From assembly GCA_020073015.1 (NCBI GenBank), contig JAIQFZ010000002.1, positions 1 through 64,000 of the forward strand: a stretch of 64,000 bases of DNA. Reading direction: 5' to 3'. Made by a program: the position numbers and the translations under genes. The number at the start of each line of letters is the position of its first letter. The first letter of the stretch is position 1. Below the pieces are notes generated by a model. It was not told where the DNA came from. It was given only the letters and a program-made list of their open reading frames with translations, and ran no database searches. Positions 9,327-18,033 of the stretch are shown here, piece by piece. The stretch comes from Terriglobia bacterium. Its GTDB lineage: Bacteria; Acidobacteriota; Terriglobia; Terriglobales; Acidobacteriaceae.

Positions 9327-10144
9327 ATGGAAAACAACGAACCCGCACTCTACTTGTTCTGCTTTGCCCGTTCGGACGCGGTTCGAGAGGTGCCGGAGCC
9401 CGCTGCAGACGGCCACAGCCCGCTTTCGATACTCCGCCATTCTCCCGATCTGTGTTCGGTGATCGGCGAAGTTCGACGCGAGGAGTTCTGTGGTCCGAGG
9501 CAGAACTCCACATGCAGCAACTGTCCTGGATGGCGCCGCGCGCCATGCGTCACGAGGCAGTGATTGAAGAGGTCATGGCGCACTCTCCGGTTCTGCCGGC
9601 GCGTTTCGGCACGCTTTTTTCGTCGGCAGAAGTCCTGACGGAGTTTGTGGATCAACATCGCGAAACGATTACTCTGTTCCTCGAGCGGGTCGCCGATCAC
9701 GGGGAGTGGTCAGTAAAGGGCCGGTTCGACCGGAAGCAATCCCAGCAGGTTCTTATATCCACCAACCTGACCGCACAACAGGAACAGCTCGCCACCTTGC
9801 CGCCCGGGACACGCCACTTCGCCGAACAGCGTCTCCGCCGAGACCTGGAGAGAGAGTTGAGCACATGGCTCGAACAGACCTGCCGTAAAATCGCGACGGA
9901 TCTCACGAGCTATGCTTCCGACTTCCGCGAATGTACTGTAGCGCCAGTCGCGCATTCGGAAGGCGGAAGCGCGGAGGTGCTGAATTGGGCCTTTCTGGTG
10001 CCCAACTCAGCGATCGCTCCGTTTCAGGAGTACGTGGAACGGGCGAACCTGAACCATCGATCGCAGGGATTGCTGCTCGAACTCTCCGGCCCATGGCCGC
10101 CCTTTCGTTTCGTTCCTGATTTATCCGCGATCGGCGCCCCATGA
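9327..10144 (+). pseudogene. GvpL/GvpF family protein interrupted by an apparent frameshift
   Basis: N-terminus (YLFCFARSD...SVIGEVRREEFCG) in ORF 9327-9563; continuation (SEAELHMQQLSWMAPRAMRHEAVIEEVMAHSPVLPARFGTLF...) in another frame of ORF 9452-10144. Confidence 0.8.
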
Positions 10145-10860
10145 GTTACCTGCTCTACTGCGTCTTTCGCAGCCTTCCGCAGCCGGAACCGGAAGTTCTC
10201 CCCGGCGTGGAGGGACAACCGGTGTTGGTCATGGATCACCGCGGCTTAAGCGCCGCTATTTCTGAGCTTCCGGAATCGGACCTGCATCCCGATCTCGCCC
10301 GCGTGCTCGCTTATGAGAGGGTGGTGAAATTTGTTTTTGGCCGCCGCACCATAATTCCCATGCGCTACGGCTGCGCGGTGCGAGACCGGCTGGAGCTCGC
10401 GGCGGTGTTGGATACGCATCGTAACGAGTGCGACGCACTGCTCCACCGGCTCGAAGGGTTGGCGGAGATGGGCGTCCAGGTTCCAGCCGGCGGCTCCGAA
10501 ATTGGATCGGCGGCAGTCCCGCCGGCACGCCTTCACGACTCGAGTTGGTCGGGTGCTTCTTATCTCTTAGCCAAGAAGTTGTATTACCTCGGCGCGGACC
10601 AAAACGTCGAACGGCAGAACGAACTGGTACAGACCCTTTGCCATCCGCTGGCCGGGCTGTTCGTGCACCGCAAAGTGGAATTACCTTCTCGTGGAGCGCC
10701 TCTCCTGTCTCTCCACTTCCTGGTGCCGCGCGCTTCCGTCGAAGCCTTTCGTGAGGCCAGCCGGCACTCTCTTCCGAACGACGCCACCAGACTACTTGTA
10801 AGTGGACCATGGCCACCGTACAACTTCGCTGATTTCTCGAGCGGCCGCGGGATTTCATGA
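10141..10860 (+). CDS. GvpL/GvpF family gas vesicle protein
   Basis: MSYLLYCVF...VLAYERVVKFVFGRRTIIPMRYG...GPWPPYNFADF; ATGA overlap with preceding gene. Confidence 0.85.
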   Translation: MSYLLYCVFRSLPQPEPEVLPGVEGQPVLVMDHRGLSAAISELPESDLHPDLARVLAYERVVKFVFGRRTIIPMRYGCAVRDRLELAAVLDTHRNECDALLHRLEGLAEMGVQVPAGGSEIGSAAVPPARLHDSSWSGASYLLAKKLYYLGADQNVERQNELVQTLCHPLAGLFVHRKVELPSRGAPLLSLHFLVPRASVEAFREASRHSLPNDATRLLVSGPWPPYNFADFSSGRGIS

Positions 10861-11156
10861 CACCCGTGCTCTTTGATTCGGCCGTGGGGTTCACGCACCT
10901 TGAAGTAGAGGTACCCGCGCTATGGAATCAATCCCCTAGTGGCCAACTAAGAGTGGACACTCGCAATTGCAGCGTGACGTTGGTCATCTCTTCAATCGGG
11001 TTGGAACTCGTTCATAAGAATGACGGCCACTCTGGCCGGACTAACTCCGCCCTCAAGAACACGGAAATCCACAGCATTGTTGCTCCGCGGGTCGGTCACG
11101 TGCACTGTTACACGCGGGGAACGCAAGTAAGTTCCTTTTCAGAAAAGGAGAAATAA
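10857..11156 (+). CDS. Hypothetical 99-aa ORF between gvpL/F and gvpA (may be leader/regulatory)
   Basis: ATGA overlap with preceding stop; no recognisable domain. Confidence 0.35.
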   Translation: MTPVLFDSAVGFTHLEVEVPALWNQSPSGQLRVDTRNCSVTLVISSIGLELVHKNDGHSGRTNSALKNTEIHSIVAPRVGHVHCYTRGTQVSSFSEKEK

Positions 11157-11158
11157 TT

Positions 11159-11377
11159 ATGGCGAAAGTTCAAAAGTCTACCGACTCTTCCAGCTTAGCG
11201 GAAGTTGTCGATCGGATTCTTGATAAAGGTATCGTGATCGACGTTTGGGCAAAAGTCTCGCTGGTCGGGATCGAGCTACTGTCAGTCGAAGCCCGGGTAG
11301 TGATTGCCTCCGTTGAAACCTACCTGAAGTACGCGGAAGCCATCGGTCTGACGGCCAGCGCGGCAGCTCCTGCTTAG
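11159..11377 (+). CDS. gvpA: Gas vesicle major structural protein GvpA
   Basis: [53 protein letters not shown], canonical GvpA; strong RBS aaggag. Confidence 0.97.
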   Translation: MAKVQKSTDSSSLAEVVDRILDKGIVIDVWAKVSLVGIELLSVEARVVIASVETYLKYAEAIGLTASAAAPA

Positions 11378-11405
11378 CGCATGGTGCGGTTGATCGTAAC
11401 CAAGT

Positions 11406-11434
11406 GGGGGGGCGAGTTTAGGCCCCCTTCTCTT
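11406..11434 (+). terminator. GC-rich hairpin just downstream of gvpA (possible attenuator/processing site)
   Basis: ggggg(gg)cgagtttaggccccc followed by ttctctt. Confidence 0.5.
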
Positions 11435-11484
11435 GGCGCAGTACGAGAACGGTAAGGGTGCGAGAAAACTGAAGGAGGATACCA

Positions 11485-11778
11485 ATGGGTCCATTGACGA
11501 AAGACATGACTCGGTTGTCGGAGGAAATCCAGACGCTGCGGGCGGGCCGTCACGAACTGAAGAAGCAGCTCGCCGAGAGGACGAAGGCAAGGCGGGTGGA
11601 GGTCGTCGAAACCCGCGCGGCGTTCACGGAGGCCCGAAACTGGAAAGCGGAGAGTGCACACACTACCCGGCAGCATTTTGTGGACAACCTGAAACAAGCG
11701 GTCGCCGAACAGGGCAAGTCCCTCCGGGACGATCTCGCCACGGCTCGGCGCGTCTGGGGCAAGCTGCGGGTTGCATGA
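11485..11778 (+). CDS. Small coiled-coil protein in gvp cluster (copy 1)
   Basis: MGPLTKDMTRLSEEIQTLRAGRHELKKQLAERTKARRVEVVETRAAF...; RBS gaaggagg. Confidence 0.65.
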   Translation: MGPLTKDMTRLSEEIQTLRAGRHELKKQLAERTKARRVEVVETRAAFTEARNWKAESAHTTRQHFVDNLKQAVAEQGKSLRDDLATARRVWGKLRVA

Positions 11779-11835
11779 CGAAGGTGACGGCACCGAATCC
11801 GTATCGGCAGTACCTGTCGGGGACGGAGGGACGCG

Positions 11836-12225
11836 GTGGACGCTCTTTCTAGAGCTCTGACCCGGATTTGCGATGAGATCCTCTCCTTGCGGGAGGAGCG
11901 CGAACGATTTCTCTCCGGCCTGCAGCTGGAGACTACGGATCGCAAGCGTGCCGTGTCCCGGATGTTGGCCCGGTTCGCGAAGGACTTGGCGGAAATCGCC
12001 CGGCGGAGACGAGATGTCCGGAGGTTTTTTCTGCCCGATCTTAAGCGGACGGTTCTCCGGCTCCGGCAGCGCCAAGACCGCCAGGGAGCAACTGAAGCTC
12101 ACGGCGAGGAACACTCGCGATGGAAAACGGACGAAGCGGAACCCGCCCGAGAAGCAATGCATGTCCGTATGAGAATCGAACGCGGACGCCGGCGTAAAAG
12201 CGTTCGTCATCCGCATCGGCCTTGA
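11836..12225 (+). CDS. Small coiled-coil protein in gvp cluster (copy 2; C-terminus possibly frameshifted)
   Basis: MDALSRALTRICDEILSLREERERFLSGLQLETTDRKRAVSRMLARFAKDLAEIARRRRDVRRFFLPDLKRTV resembles copy 1. Confidence 0.5.
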   Translation: MDALSRALTRICDEILSLREERERFLSGLQLETTDRKRAVSRMLARFAKDLAEIARRRRDVRRFFLPDLKRTVLRLRQRQDRQGATEAHGEEHSRWKTDEAEPAREAMHVRMRIERGRRRKSVRHPHRP

Positions 12226-12247
12226 ATCTTGAAAGGAGTTCAAAACC

Positions 12248-13318
12248 GTGTCATCTCCTGAGGTAGCGCGATACCCAGTCGTCGAGCAGACTCCCAGGGA
12301 AGAGCCGCCCGTTCCGAACGATGATTCCGCAACCGTCTTAGATGCCGAGGTGAAGGTCTCGGCGGAGGACGTCGATATTGTCCCGGAAGCCAGTGATTCG
12401 TTCGTCTCGACACCCTACGTCGAAAGTCTCACCGCCCGCGCACTCACTTACATGGATGTCGGATACGCGCTGCACTTTGCGGGCCCGGCAGGAACGGGAA
12501 AAACGACGCTCGCTTTTCACGTTGCCAGCAAGCGCGGCCGGCCCGTCGTTCTGATCCATGGCGACGACGAGTATGCCAGTTCCGACCTGGTAGGGAAGGA
12601 TTCCGGCTATCACAAGTCCAAGCTGGTCGACAATTACATTCACTCCGTGATGAAGACCGAAGAGAGCTTGAGCAGAATCTGGGAAGACCAGAGACTGACC
12701 ACCGCCTGCATCAAGGGCTATACCCTGATCTACGATGAATTCAACCGCTCCCGGCCCGAAGCCAACAATGTTCTCCTCAGTGTGCTGGAGGGCAAGATTC
12801 TCAACTTGCCCAATCTGCGCAGGTCCGGGGAGGGCAATCTGCACGTGCACGAGGACTTCCGCGCGATTCTGACCTCAAACCCGGAAGAGTATGCCGGCGT
12901 GCATAAGACCCAGGACGCGCTGCTCGATCGCCTGATTACGATCAACCTTGGACACTTGGATCGCGAGACGGAGATCGCGATTGCCATGGCGAAGTCGGGA
13001 CTCCCGCGTCCCGATGCGGAAACCATCGTCGATATCATCCGGGAACTCCGTGGAGTGGGTGTCAACAACCATCGTCCCACCATCCGAGCGGGCATCGCCA
13101 TCGCCCGCATCCTCGCCCATCACCAGGGGTCGGCCCAAATTGGCGACTCCACCTTTGAGACGATCTGCCACGACGTGCTCAACACCGACACCGCGAAAAT
13201 TACTCACCAGGGCCAGTCGCTGATGGTCGAAAAGGTGCAAGAAACCATTCGCAATGTGTGTGGCGAACCAGCCGGCCGGAGCAAGGACCGCCGCCGGCGA
13301 GAACGGGAAAGGAAGTAA
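12248..13318 (+). CDS. gvpN: Gas vesicle protein GvpN (MoxR-like AAA+ ATPase)
   Basis: GPAGTGKTTLAFHVA, LIYDEFNRSRPEANNVLLSVLEG, LTSNPEEYAGVHKTQDALLDRL; GTG start with RBS. Confidence 0.95.
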   Translation: MSSPEVARYPVVEQTPREEPPVPNDDSATVLDAEVKVSAEDVDIVPEASDSFVSTPYVESLTARALTYMDVGYALHFAGPAGTGKTTLAFHVASKRGRPVVLIHGDDEYASSDLVGKDSGYHKSKLVDNYIHSVMKTEESLSRIWEDQRLTTACIKGYTLIYDEFNRSRPEANNVLLSVLEGKILNLPNLRRSGEGNLHVHEDFRAILTSNPEEYAGVHKTQDALLDRLITINLGHLDRETEIAIAMAKSGLPRPDAETIVDIIRELRGVGVNNHRPTIRAGIAIARILAHHQGSAQIGDSTFETICHDVLNTDTAKITHQGQSLMVEKVQETIRNVCGEPAGRSKDRRRRERERK

Positions 13319-13320
13319 AC

Positions 13321-13623
13321 ATGCCCATCCCACTTCGAGGTCTGAGAACCATTCGCACCTTGGCAGGGAAAGTGGATCTGGTTGCGGTTCCCCATCGGGC
13401 GCATCTGCAGATCGCTTGCCTGGAACTCGAAAAGGCCCGGCGCACGACCGAGCGAACCAGCGCGCTCCGGCGAGTGGCGGAACTCGATGCCCGGCTCCAG
13501 GAAATCGACGCCGAGCAAGCCCACCTTCTCCAGGCCCTGGCCGACCGCAAGGGGCAAACCGTGGAAGCCGCGGCCGGCCGCCCAACCCGGCGGCGTGCCC
13601 AGCCCTTCAAGATCCGTTACTGA
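13321..13623 (+). CDS. Small hypothetical protein in gvp cluster
   Basis: MPIPLRGLRTIRTLAGKVDLVAVPHRAHLQIACLELEKARRTTERTSALRRVAELDARLQEIDAEQ; located between gvpN and a gvpL/F gene. Confidence 0.6.
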   Translation: MPIPLRGLRTIRTLAGKVDLVAVPHRAHLQIACLELEKARRTTERTSALRRVAELDARLQEIDAEQAHLLQALADRKGQTVEAAAGRPTRRRAQPFKIRY

Positions 13624-13680
13624 GAACCTGTTCCGGGGGGTGCCGGCTTTGACTGCCGCCCCGCTGGGCCCGCCGAAGAG

Positions 13681-14496
13681 ATGGAGGACAACGTGAGTAC
13701 CGCTCGCACCCCAATTGCAAAATCCGCTGAGAAGCGCCCGCCCACGCGGGCAGCAGCGCGAGGGAAGATCTACCTGTACGCCATCATCGCCGGTGGCGAA
13801 GATCGGGCTTACGAAGAGGCCGGCATCGACCAAAGCAATCTGTATTCCATTTCGATGGGACAGATTGCCGCCGTCGTCAGTGATGTCGTGAACGAAAACG
13901 TGCGCCCGGAACGTGCCCGCCTGGCGGCCCATCACCAAGTTCTGAAGAAACTCATGGCCGAGAGCACGCCGCTGCCCATGTCCTTTGGGATCGTTGCCGA
14001 CAGCCCGGCCGCGGTTCGCCGGATGCTCGAGCGCAACCAGGACGTTCTGCTCGATCAACTCCAGCACGTCGCCGGCACGGTCGAAATGGGGCTGCGGATT
14101 ACCTGGGATGTGGAGAACATTTTTGAGTATTTCGTGACCACTCATCCGGAACTCCGGCTAGCCAGAGACAGATTATTGGGTTCCAATTGCCAGCCCACGC
14201 AGGAACAAAAAATTGAAGTTGGCAGGATGTTCGACCGCCTGCTCACGGACGACCGGGAAGCCCACAGCGATCTGGCAATGGGAATCTTCGCGAGCCACAA
14301 GTGTGAAATCAAGCAGCTGAAATGCCGCAACGAGCGCGAAGTGATGAACCTGGCTTGCCTGGTCAAGCGCGAGGCGGTTCCGCTGTTCGAAGCCGCCGTG
14401 TTCGAGATCGCGAAGCAGTTCGATAACAACTTCGCCCTCGACTACAACGGGCCTTGGGCTCCGCATAACTTCGTCAATGTCGATCTCGAACTTTAG
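13681..14496 (+). CDS. GvpL/GvpF family gas vesicle protein
   Basis: IYLYAIIAGG...MGQIAAVVSDV...PLPMSFGIVADS...YNGPWAPHNFVNV. Confidence 0.92.
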   Translation: MEDNVSTARTPIAKSAEKRPPTRAAARGKIYLYAIIAGGEDRAYEEAGIDQSNLYSISMGQIAAVVSDVVNENVRPERARLAAHHQVLKKLMAESTPLPMSFGIVADSPAAVRRMLERNQDVLLDQLQHVAGTVEMGLRITWDVENIFEYFVTTHPELRLARDRLLGSNCQPTQEQKIEVGRMFDRLLTDDREAHSDLAMGIFASHKCEIKQLKCRNEREVMNLACLVKREAVPLFEAAVFEIAKQFDNNFALDYNGPWAPHNFVNVDLEL

Positions 14497-14514
14497 AAAC
14501 CATAGGAGGATCCG

Positions 14515-14757
14515 ATGTTCGTCGTGGATGACCTCCTAATGGCCCCAGCCCACGGGCTGCTCTGGATCTTCCAGGAGATCCACCGCGCGGCTCAGGAGGA
14601 GATGGTGAGTGATGCTGAATCGATTACCGCGGAGCTCAGTGCTCTCTACATGAGACTGGAAACGGGGAAACTTACCGAGGAAGAGTTCGCTGCGGAAGAG
14701 AAAGTCCTGCTCGAGCGGCTGGACAAGATCCACAGGCCCGGCAAACAAATCGGATAG
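14515..14757 (+). CDS. gvpG: Gas vesicle protein GvpG
   Basis: MFVVDDLLMAPAHGLLWIFQEIHRAAQEE...LTEEEFAAEEKVLLERLD. Confidence 0.93.
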   Translation: MFVVDDLLMAPAHGLLWIFQEIHRAAQEEMVSDAESITAELSALYMRLETGKLTEEEFAAEEKVLLERLDKIHRPGKQIG

Positions 14758-14832
14758 CAGCGCCAGGTCGGGAATCAGAAGTCAAACCGCAGCGGTCAGG
14801 CCTCAACGGGCAGACCCAGGAAGAGAGGGGCA

Positions 14833-16809
14833 GTGGAGGGGAACGCGAGACGCGCGAGTGATGCGGGAGTTCCACGTTTTCTGGCCCCCCTCGACTTGCA
14901 GCTCCTGATCTTCGGCGGCAAAGGTGGGGTCGGAAAGACGACCTGCGCGACGGCCGCCGCGCTGCGACTGGCCGCGCGTTCGCCGCAGTCGTCTTTTTTG
15001 CTGGTTTCGACCGACCCAGCTCACTCGCTCGCCGACAGCCTGGAGGACCTCGTTCCTCCACGGAACCTGAAGGTCCTGGAACTCAACCCGCAAGAATACC
15101 TGCTGGATTTCAAGAAGAAGCACAACGATCAATTGCGGGAAATCGCATCCCGGGGAACCTTTCTGGATGACGAAGAAATCAACCGCTTCCTCGATCTCTC
15201 CCTGCCCGGCCTGGACGAACTCATGGCGTTCCTGGAAATATCCGCCTGGGTGGAGAAGCGCGTTTACGACTGCATCATTGTAGATACCGCCCCCAGCGGT
15301 CACACTCTGCGGCTGCTCACCATGCCGCAGTTCCTCCGGAAATGGGTGGCCATGCTGGAGACTCTGCTGGCCAAGCACCGCTACATGAAATGGGCCCTGG
15401 CCCGCTCCCGCGATCGCGATAATCTGGACGCCTTTCTGGATGAACTGACCAGCTCGGTAGAACAGATGGAGGCGGTCCTCCAGGACTCGGCCCGCTGCAG
15501 TTTTGTTCCCGTGATGCTGGCGGAGGTCATGAGCCTGCGCGAGACGGTCGCAATCGTGAGCGAGGCGGACCGCCTCCAGATCCCCATCGACGACATCATC
15601 ATCAATAAGCTGCATCCCGAAAGTCATTGTCCGGTTTGCCGCGGAGAACTCTACCGGCAGGCGTGTGGACTTAGAGATCTTTTTCTCAACACTTCCTTGA
15701 CTCGGTTTGCGCTCTGGGGAATCCCTTTACACGCTGAGGAAGTCCGAGGGCAAATTGCCTTGCAGTCGTTCTGGGAAGAAGCCAGACCAATCCGCGAGCC
15801 TCCTGCGATGGTACCCGCACCGAGGCTGTCTCCGGGAGTCAAGGTGGACGCGGGTGTTCCATCGCCTCCTCCCGGAACGACCCTGCTTATTTTCGCCGGC
15901 AAAGGCGGCGTCGGAAAGACCACGCTCGCGTGCGCGACCGCCCTGCATTTGGCGGAGCGTTCCCCGGGCCGGAACGTGCTGCTCGTTTCCGTGGGATCTG
16001 CCCACTCCCTGTCAAGCTGCCTGGACCTGCCGATCAGTTCGCATCCAGGACGCGTGGCCCCAGGCGTCACCGCCCTCGAGATCGATTCCGAGGCGGAATT
16101 CGAGGCTTTGAAGCATCAGTACGCCGGAGATATCGAGAAGTTTTTGGAATCGGTCTCCCGCAATTTTGATTTGGCATTCGACCGCGAGGTGCTCGAACGA
16201 ACCCTCGACCTTTCTCCTCCGGGGTTAGACGAGGTGATGAGCCTGACCAGGGTTATGGCGCTTCTCGCCTCCGGCGAATTCGACATCTTGGTCCTTGATT
16301 CGGCGGCCACCGGTCACCTGATCCGGCTGTTGGAGCTTCCCGAAATCATCGACCAATGGCTCAAAGCCTTTTTCGCTCTGTTTCTGAAATATCAACAGAT
16401 TTTCCGGCTGACGGGGTTTTCTCAGGAACTGGTTCTCATGTCCAAGAACCTCAAGAAGCTGCGGCAATTGCTGAACAATCCGGCGCAATCCGCGCTTTAT
16501 GCGGTGAGCATTCCTACCGACATGGCTTTTGAGGAAACTCGCGACTTGCTAACCGCCTGCGGCCGTTTGGGTATTAACGTACCCGGCATTTTTCTCAACT
16601 TGGTGACGCCCCCGAGTGATTGCGCCTTGTGTGCGGCGATGAACCGCCGGGAATCGCTGATCCATGGGAAGTTCAAGCAGACTTTTCACGGGGACGTTGG
16701 CGTGATCTACCGACGCGGCGAGATCCGAGGTTTGCACTGGCTGGCAAAACTGGGAGATGCGCTCTATCAATGCAGGCACGTCGGAGCAGGGGCCGTCCAT
16801 GCCGACTGA
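14833..16809 (+). CDS. Tandem ArsA/Get3-family ATPase
   Basis: Two deviant Walker A motifs FGGKGGVGKTTCATAAALRLA and FAGKGGVGKTTLACATALHLA; paired DTAPSGHTLRLL and DSAATGHLIRLL motifs. Confidence 0.92.
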   Translation: MEGNARRASDAGVPRFLAPLDLQLLIFGGKGGVGKTTCATAAALRLAARSPQSSFLLVSTDPAHSLADSLEDLVPPRNLKVLELNPQEYLLDFKKKHNDQLREIASRGTFLDDEEINRFLDLSLPGLDELMAFLEISAWVEKRVYDCIIVDTAPSGHTLRLLTMPQFLRKWVAMLETLLAKHRYMKWALARSRDRDNLDAFLDELTSSVEQMEAVLQDSARCSFVPVMLAEVMSLRETVAIVSEADRLQIPIDDIIINKLHPESHCPVCRGELYRQACGLRDLFLNTSLTRFALWGIPLHAEEVRGQIALQSFWEEARPIREPPAMVPAPRLSPGVKVDAGVPSPPPGTTLLIFAGKGGVGKTTLACATALHLAERSPGRNVLLVSVGSAHSLSSCLDLPISSHPGRVAPGVTALEIDSEAEFEALKHQYAGDIEKFLESVSRNFDLAFDREVLERTLDLSPPGLDEVMSLTRVMALLASGEFDILVLDSAATGHLIRLLELPEIIDQWLKAFFALFLKYQQIFRLTGFSQELVLMSKNLKKLRQLLNNPAQSALYAVSIPTDMAFEETRDLLTACGRLGINVPGIFLNLVTPPSDCALCAAMNRRESLIHGKFKQTFHGDVGVIYRRGEIRGLHWLAKLGDALYQCRHVGAGAVHAD

Positions 16810-17086
16810 TACCAGGATGAGAGCAGGTCTTGCGGCGGCTCCCCGGCTCATGCTCGCTGACTCCCGCCAGCCTTCACTGTGCGAGGTGCTCGACCGGGTA
16901 CTGAACAAAGGGGCTGTGATCGATGGGGAAGCGACCATTTCGGTGGCTGGGATCGACCTGGTCTACCTTGGATTGAAGCTGATGCTGACCTCCATCGAGA
17001 CGGCACGCCGCGAGTCCCGGTTCGGAGTGGCAGAATTCGGTTCGGCAACGAATATTGCGGAGGAGAAGCTCGATGGCGACCTCTGA
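16799..17086 (+). CDS. GvpA-family minor protein (GvpM/GvpS-like)
   Basis: LCEVLDRVLNKGAVIDGEATISVAGIDLVYLGLKLMLTSIETA; start overlaps end of ArsA-like gene. Confidence 0.82.
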   Translation: MPTDTRMRAGLAAAPRLMLADSRQPSLCEVLDRVLNKGAVIDGEATISVAGIDLVYLGLKLMLTSIETARRESRFGVAEFGSATNIAEEKLDGDL

Positions 17087-17453
17087 AATAGCGCGCTCGG
17101 AGTGTGAGAACCTCAATGATTTTTCTCAGGTAATGGATGCCGGGGCTCCTGCGCTCGAGTCTGCACTGCGGGAGAGGTTGAAGAGCCGGTCCGGCCGGTT
17201 GAACTTCGATGTTAACGGCGCCAAGAATGGTCTTGGACAACTGGTGCTGACTCTGGTGAAACTCCTGCACGAATTGCTGGAGCGGCAGGCCATCCGCCGC
17301 GTGGAATCCGGTTCGCTGAGCGATCGGCAGACCGAAGAATTGGGCCTGGTCCTCATGCAGCAGGCCCAGGAAATCGAGCGGCTCCGGAAGGAATTCGGCC
17401 TGGAAGAAGACGACCTCAACCTTGACCTGGGCCCGCTCGGAAGGCTTCTATAA
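17073..17453 (+). CDS. gvpK: Gas vesicle protein GvpK
   Basis: GRLNFDVNGAKNGLGQLVLTLVKLLHELLERQAIRRVESGSLSDRQTEELGLVLMQQAQEI. Confidence 0.95.
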   Translation: MATSEIARSECENLNDFSQVMDAGAPALESALRERLKSRSGRLNFDVNGAKNGLGQLVLTLVKLLHELLERQAIRRVESGSLSDRQTEELGLVLMQQAQEIERLRKEFGLEEDDLNLDLGPLGRLL

Positions 17454-17462
17454 GGAAACATT

Positions 17463-17786
17463 ATGGTGCAACAGCGCAATCTGTCACATTCGGTCGAGTC
17501 TTCCACATTGGCGGACGTGCTCGAGCGCGTTCTGGACAAAGGGATCGTGATCGCCGGTGATATCAGGGTGAAACTGGTTGACATCGAACTGCTCTCGATT
17601 CAGATCCGGCTGGTCATTTGCTCGGTGGACAAGGCCAAGGAGATGGGCATGGACTGGTGGGTGAATAACCCGATCTTTCGTCCCGACAAGCAGCAGGAAA
17701 TCGCGCAGGCTTCTCTTACCAGCCTGGAGGAGAGATTGGCCACCTTGGAAGCTTCTCTGAGCAAAGCCGCGGCGCACGCCAGTTGA
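17463..17786 (+). CDS. gvpJ: GvpA-family protein GvpJ-like
   Basis: [52 protein letters not shown]. Confidence 0.88.
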   Translation: MVQQRNLSHSVESSTLADVLERVLDKGIVIAGDIRVKLVDIELLSIQIRLVICSVDKAKEMGMDWWVNNPIFRPDKQQEIAQASLTSLEERLATLEASLSKAAAHAS

Positions 17787-18033
17787 GCTGCCAACATGCA
17801 GCGTATCGAATCATGACATCACCCTGAACAAAGCTGCTGGGATCACTGCTCTGATTGCCGCCGTGAGTTCGCTCACATTCCCTTGTGACCAGTTCCACGC
17901 CGGTTTGCGGCGCTAGAGACGCACACCATGGAGCGGCCCCCAGGGCTGGTGTTCTGCGGAAGAATTCCGTCGCAGGTCACGGACCGAGGTGAGAGCGTTT
18001 TCAGACTGCAAGCAACTACGAGGTTTGATCCGC

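Noticed and set aside
10952-10969. TGGAC...TTGCA upstream of gvpA as a -24/-12 element
   Set aside because: GG-to-GC spacing is about 14 nt instead of 12, so not consistent with a functional sigma-54 promoter.
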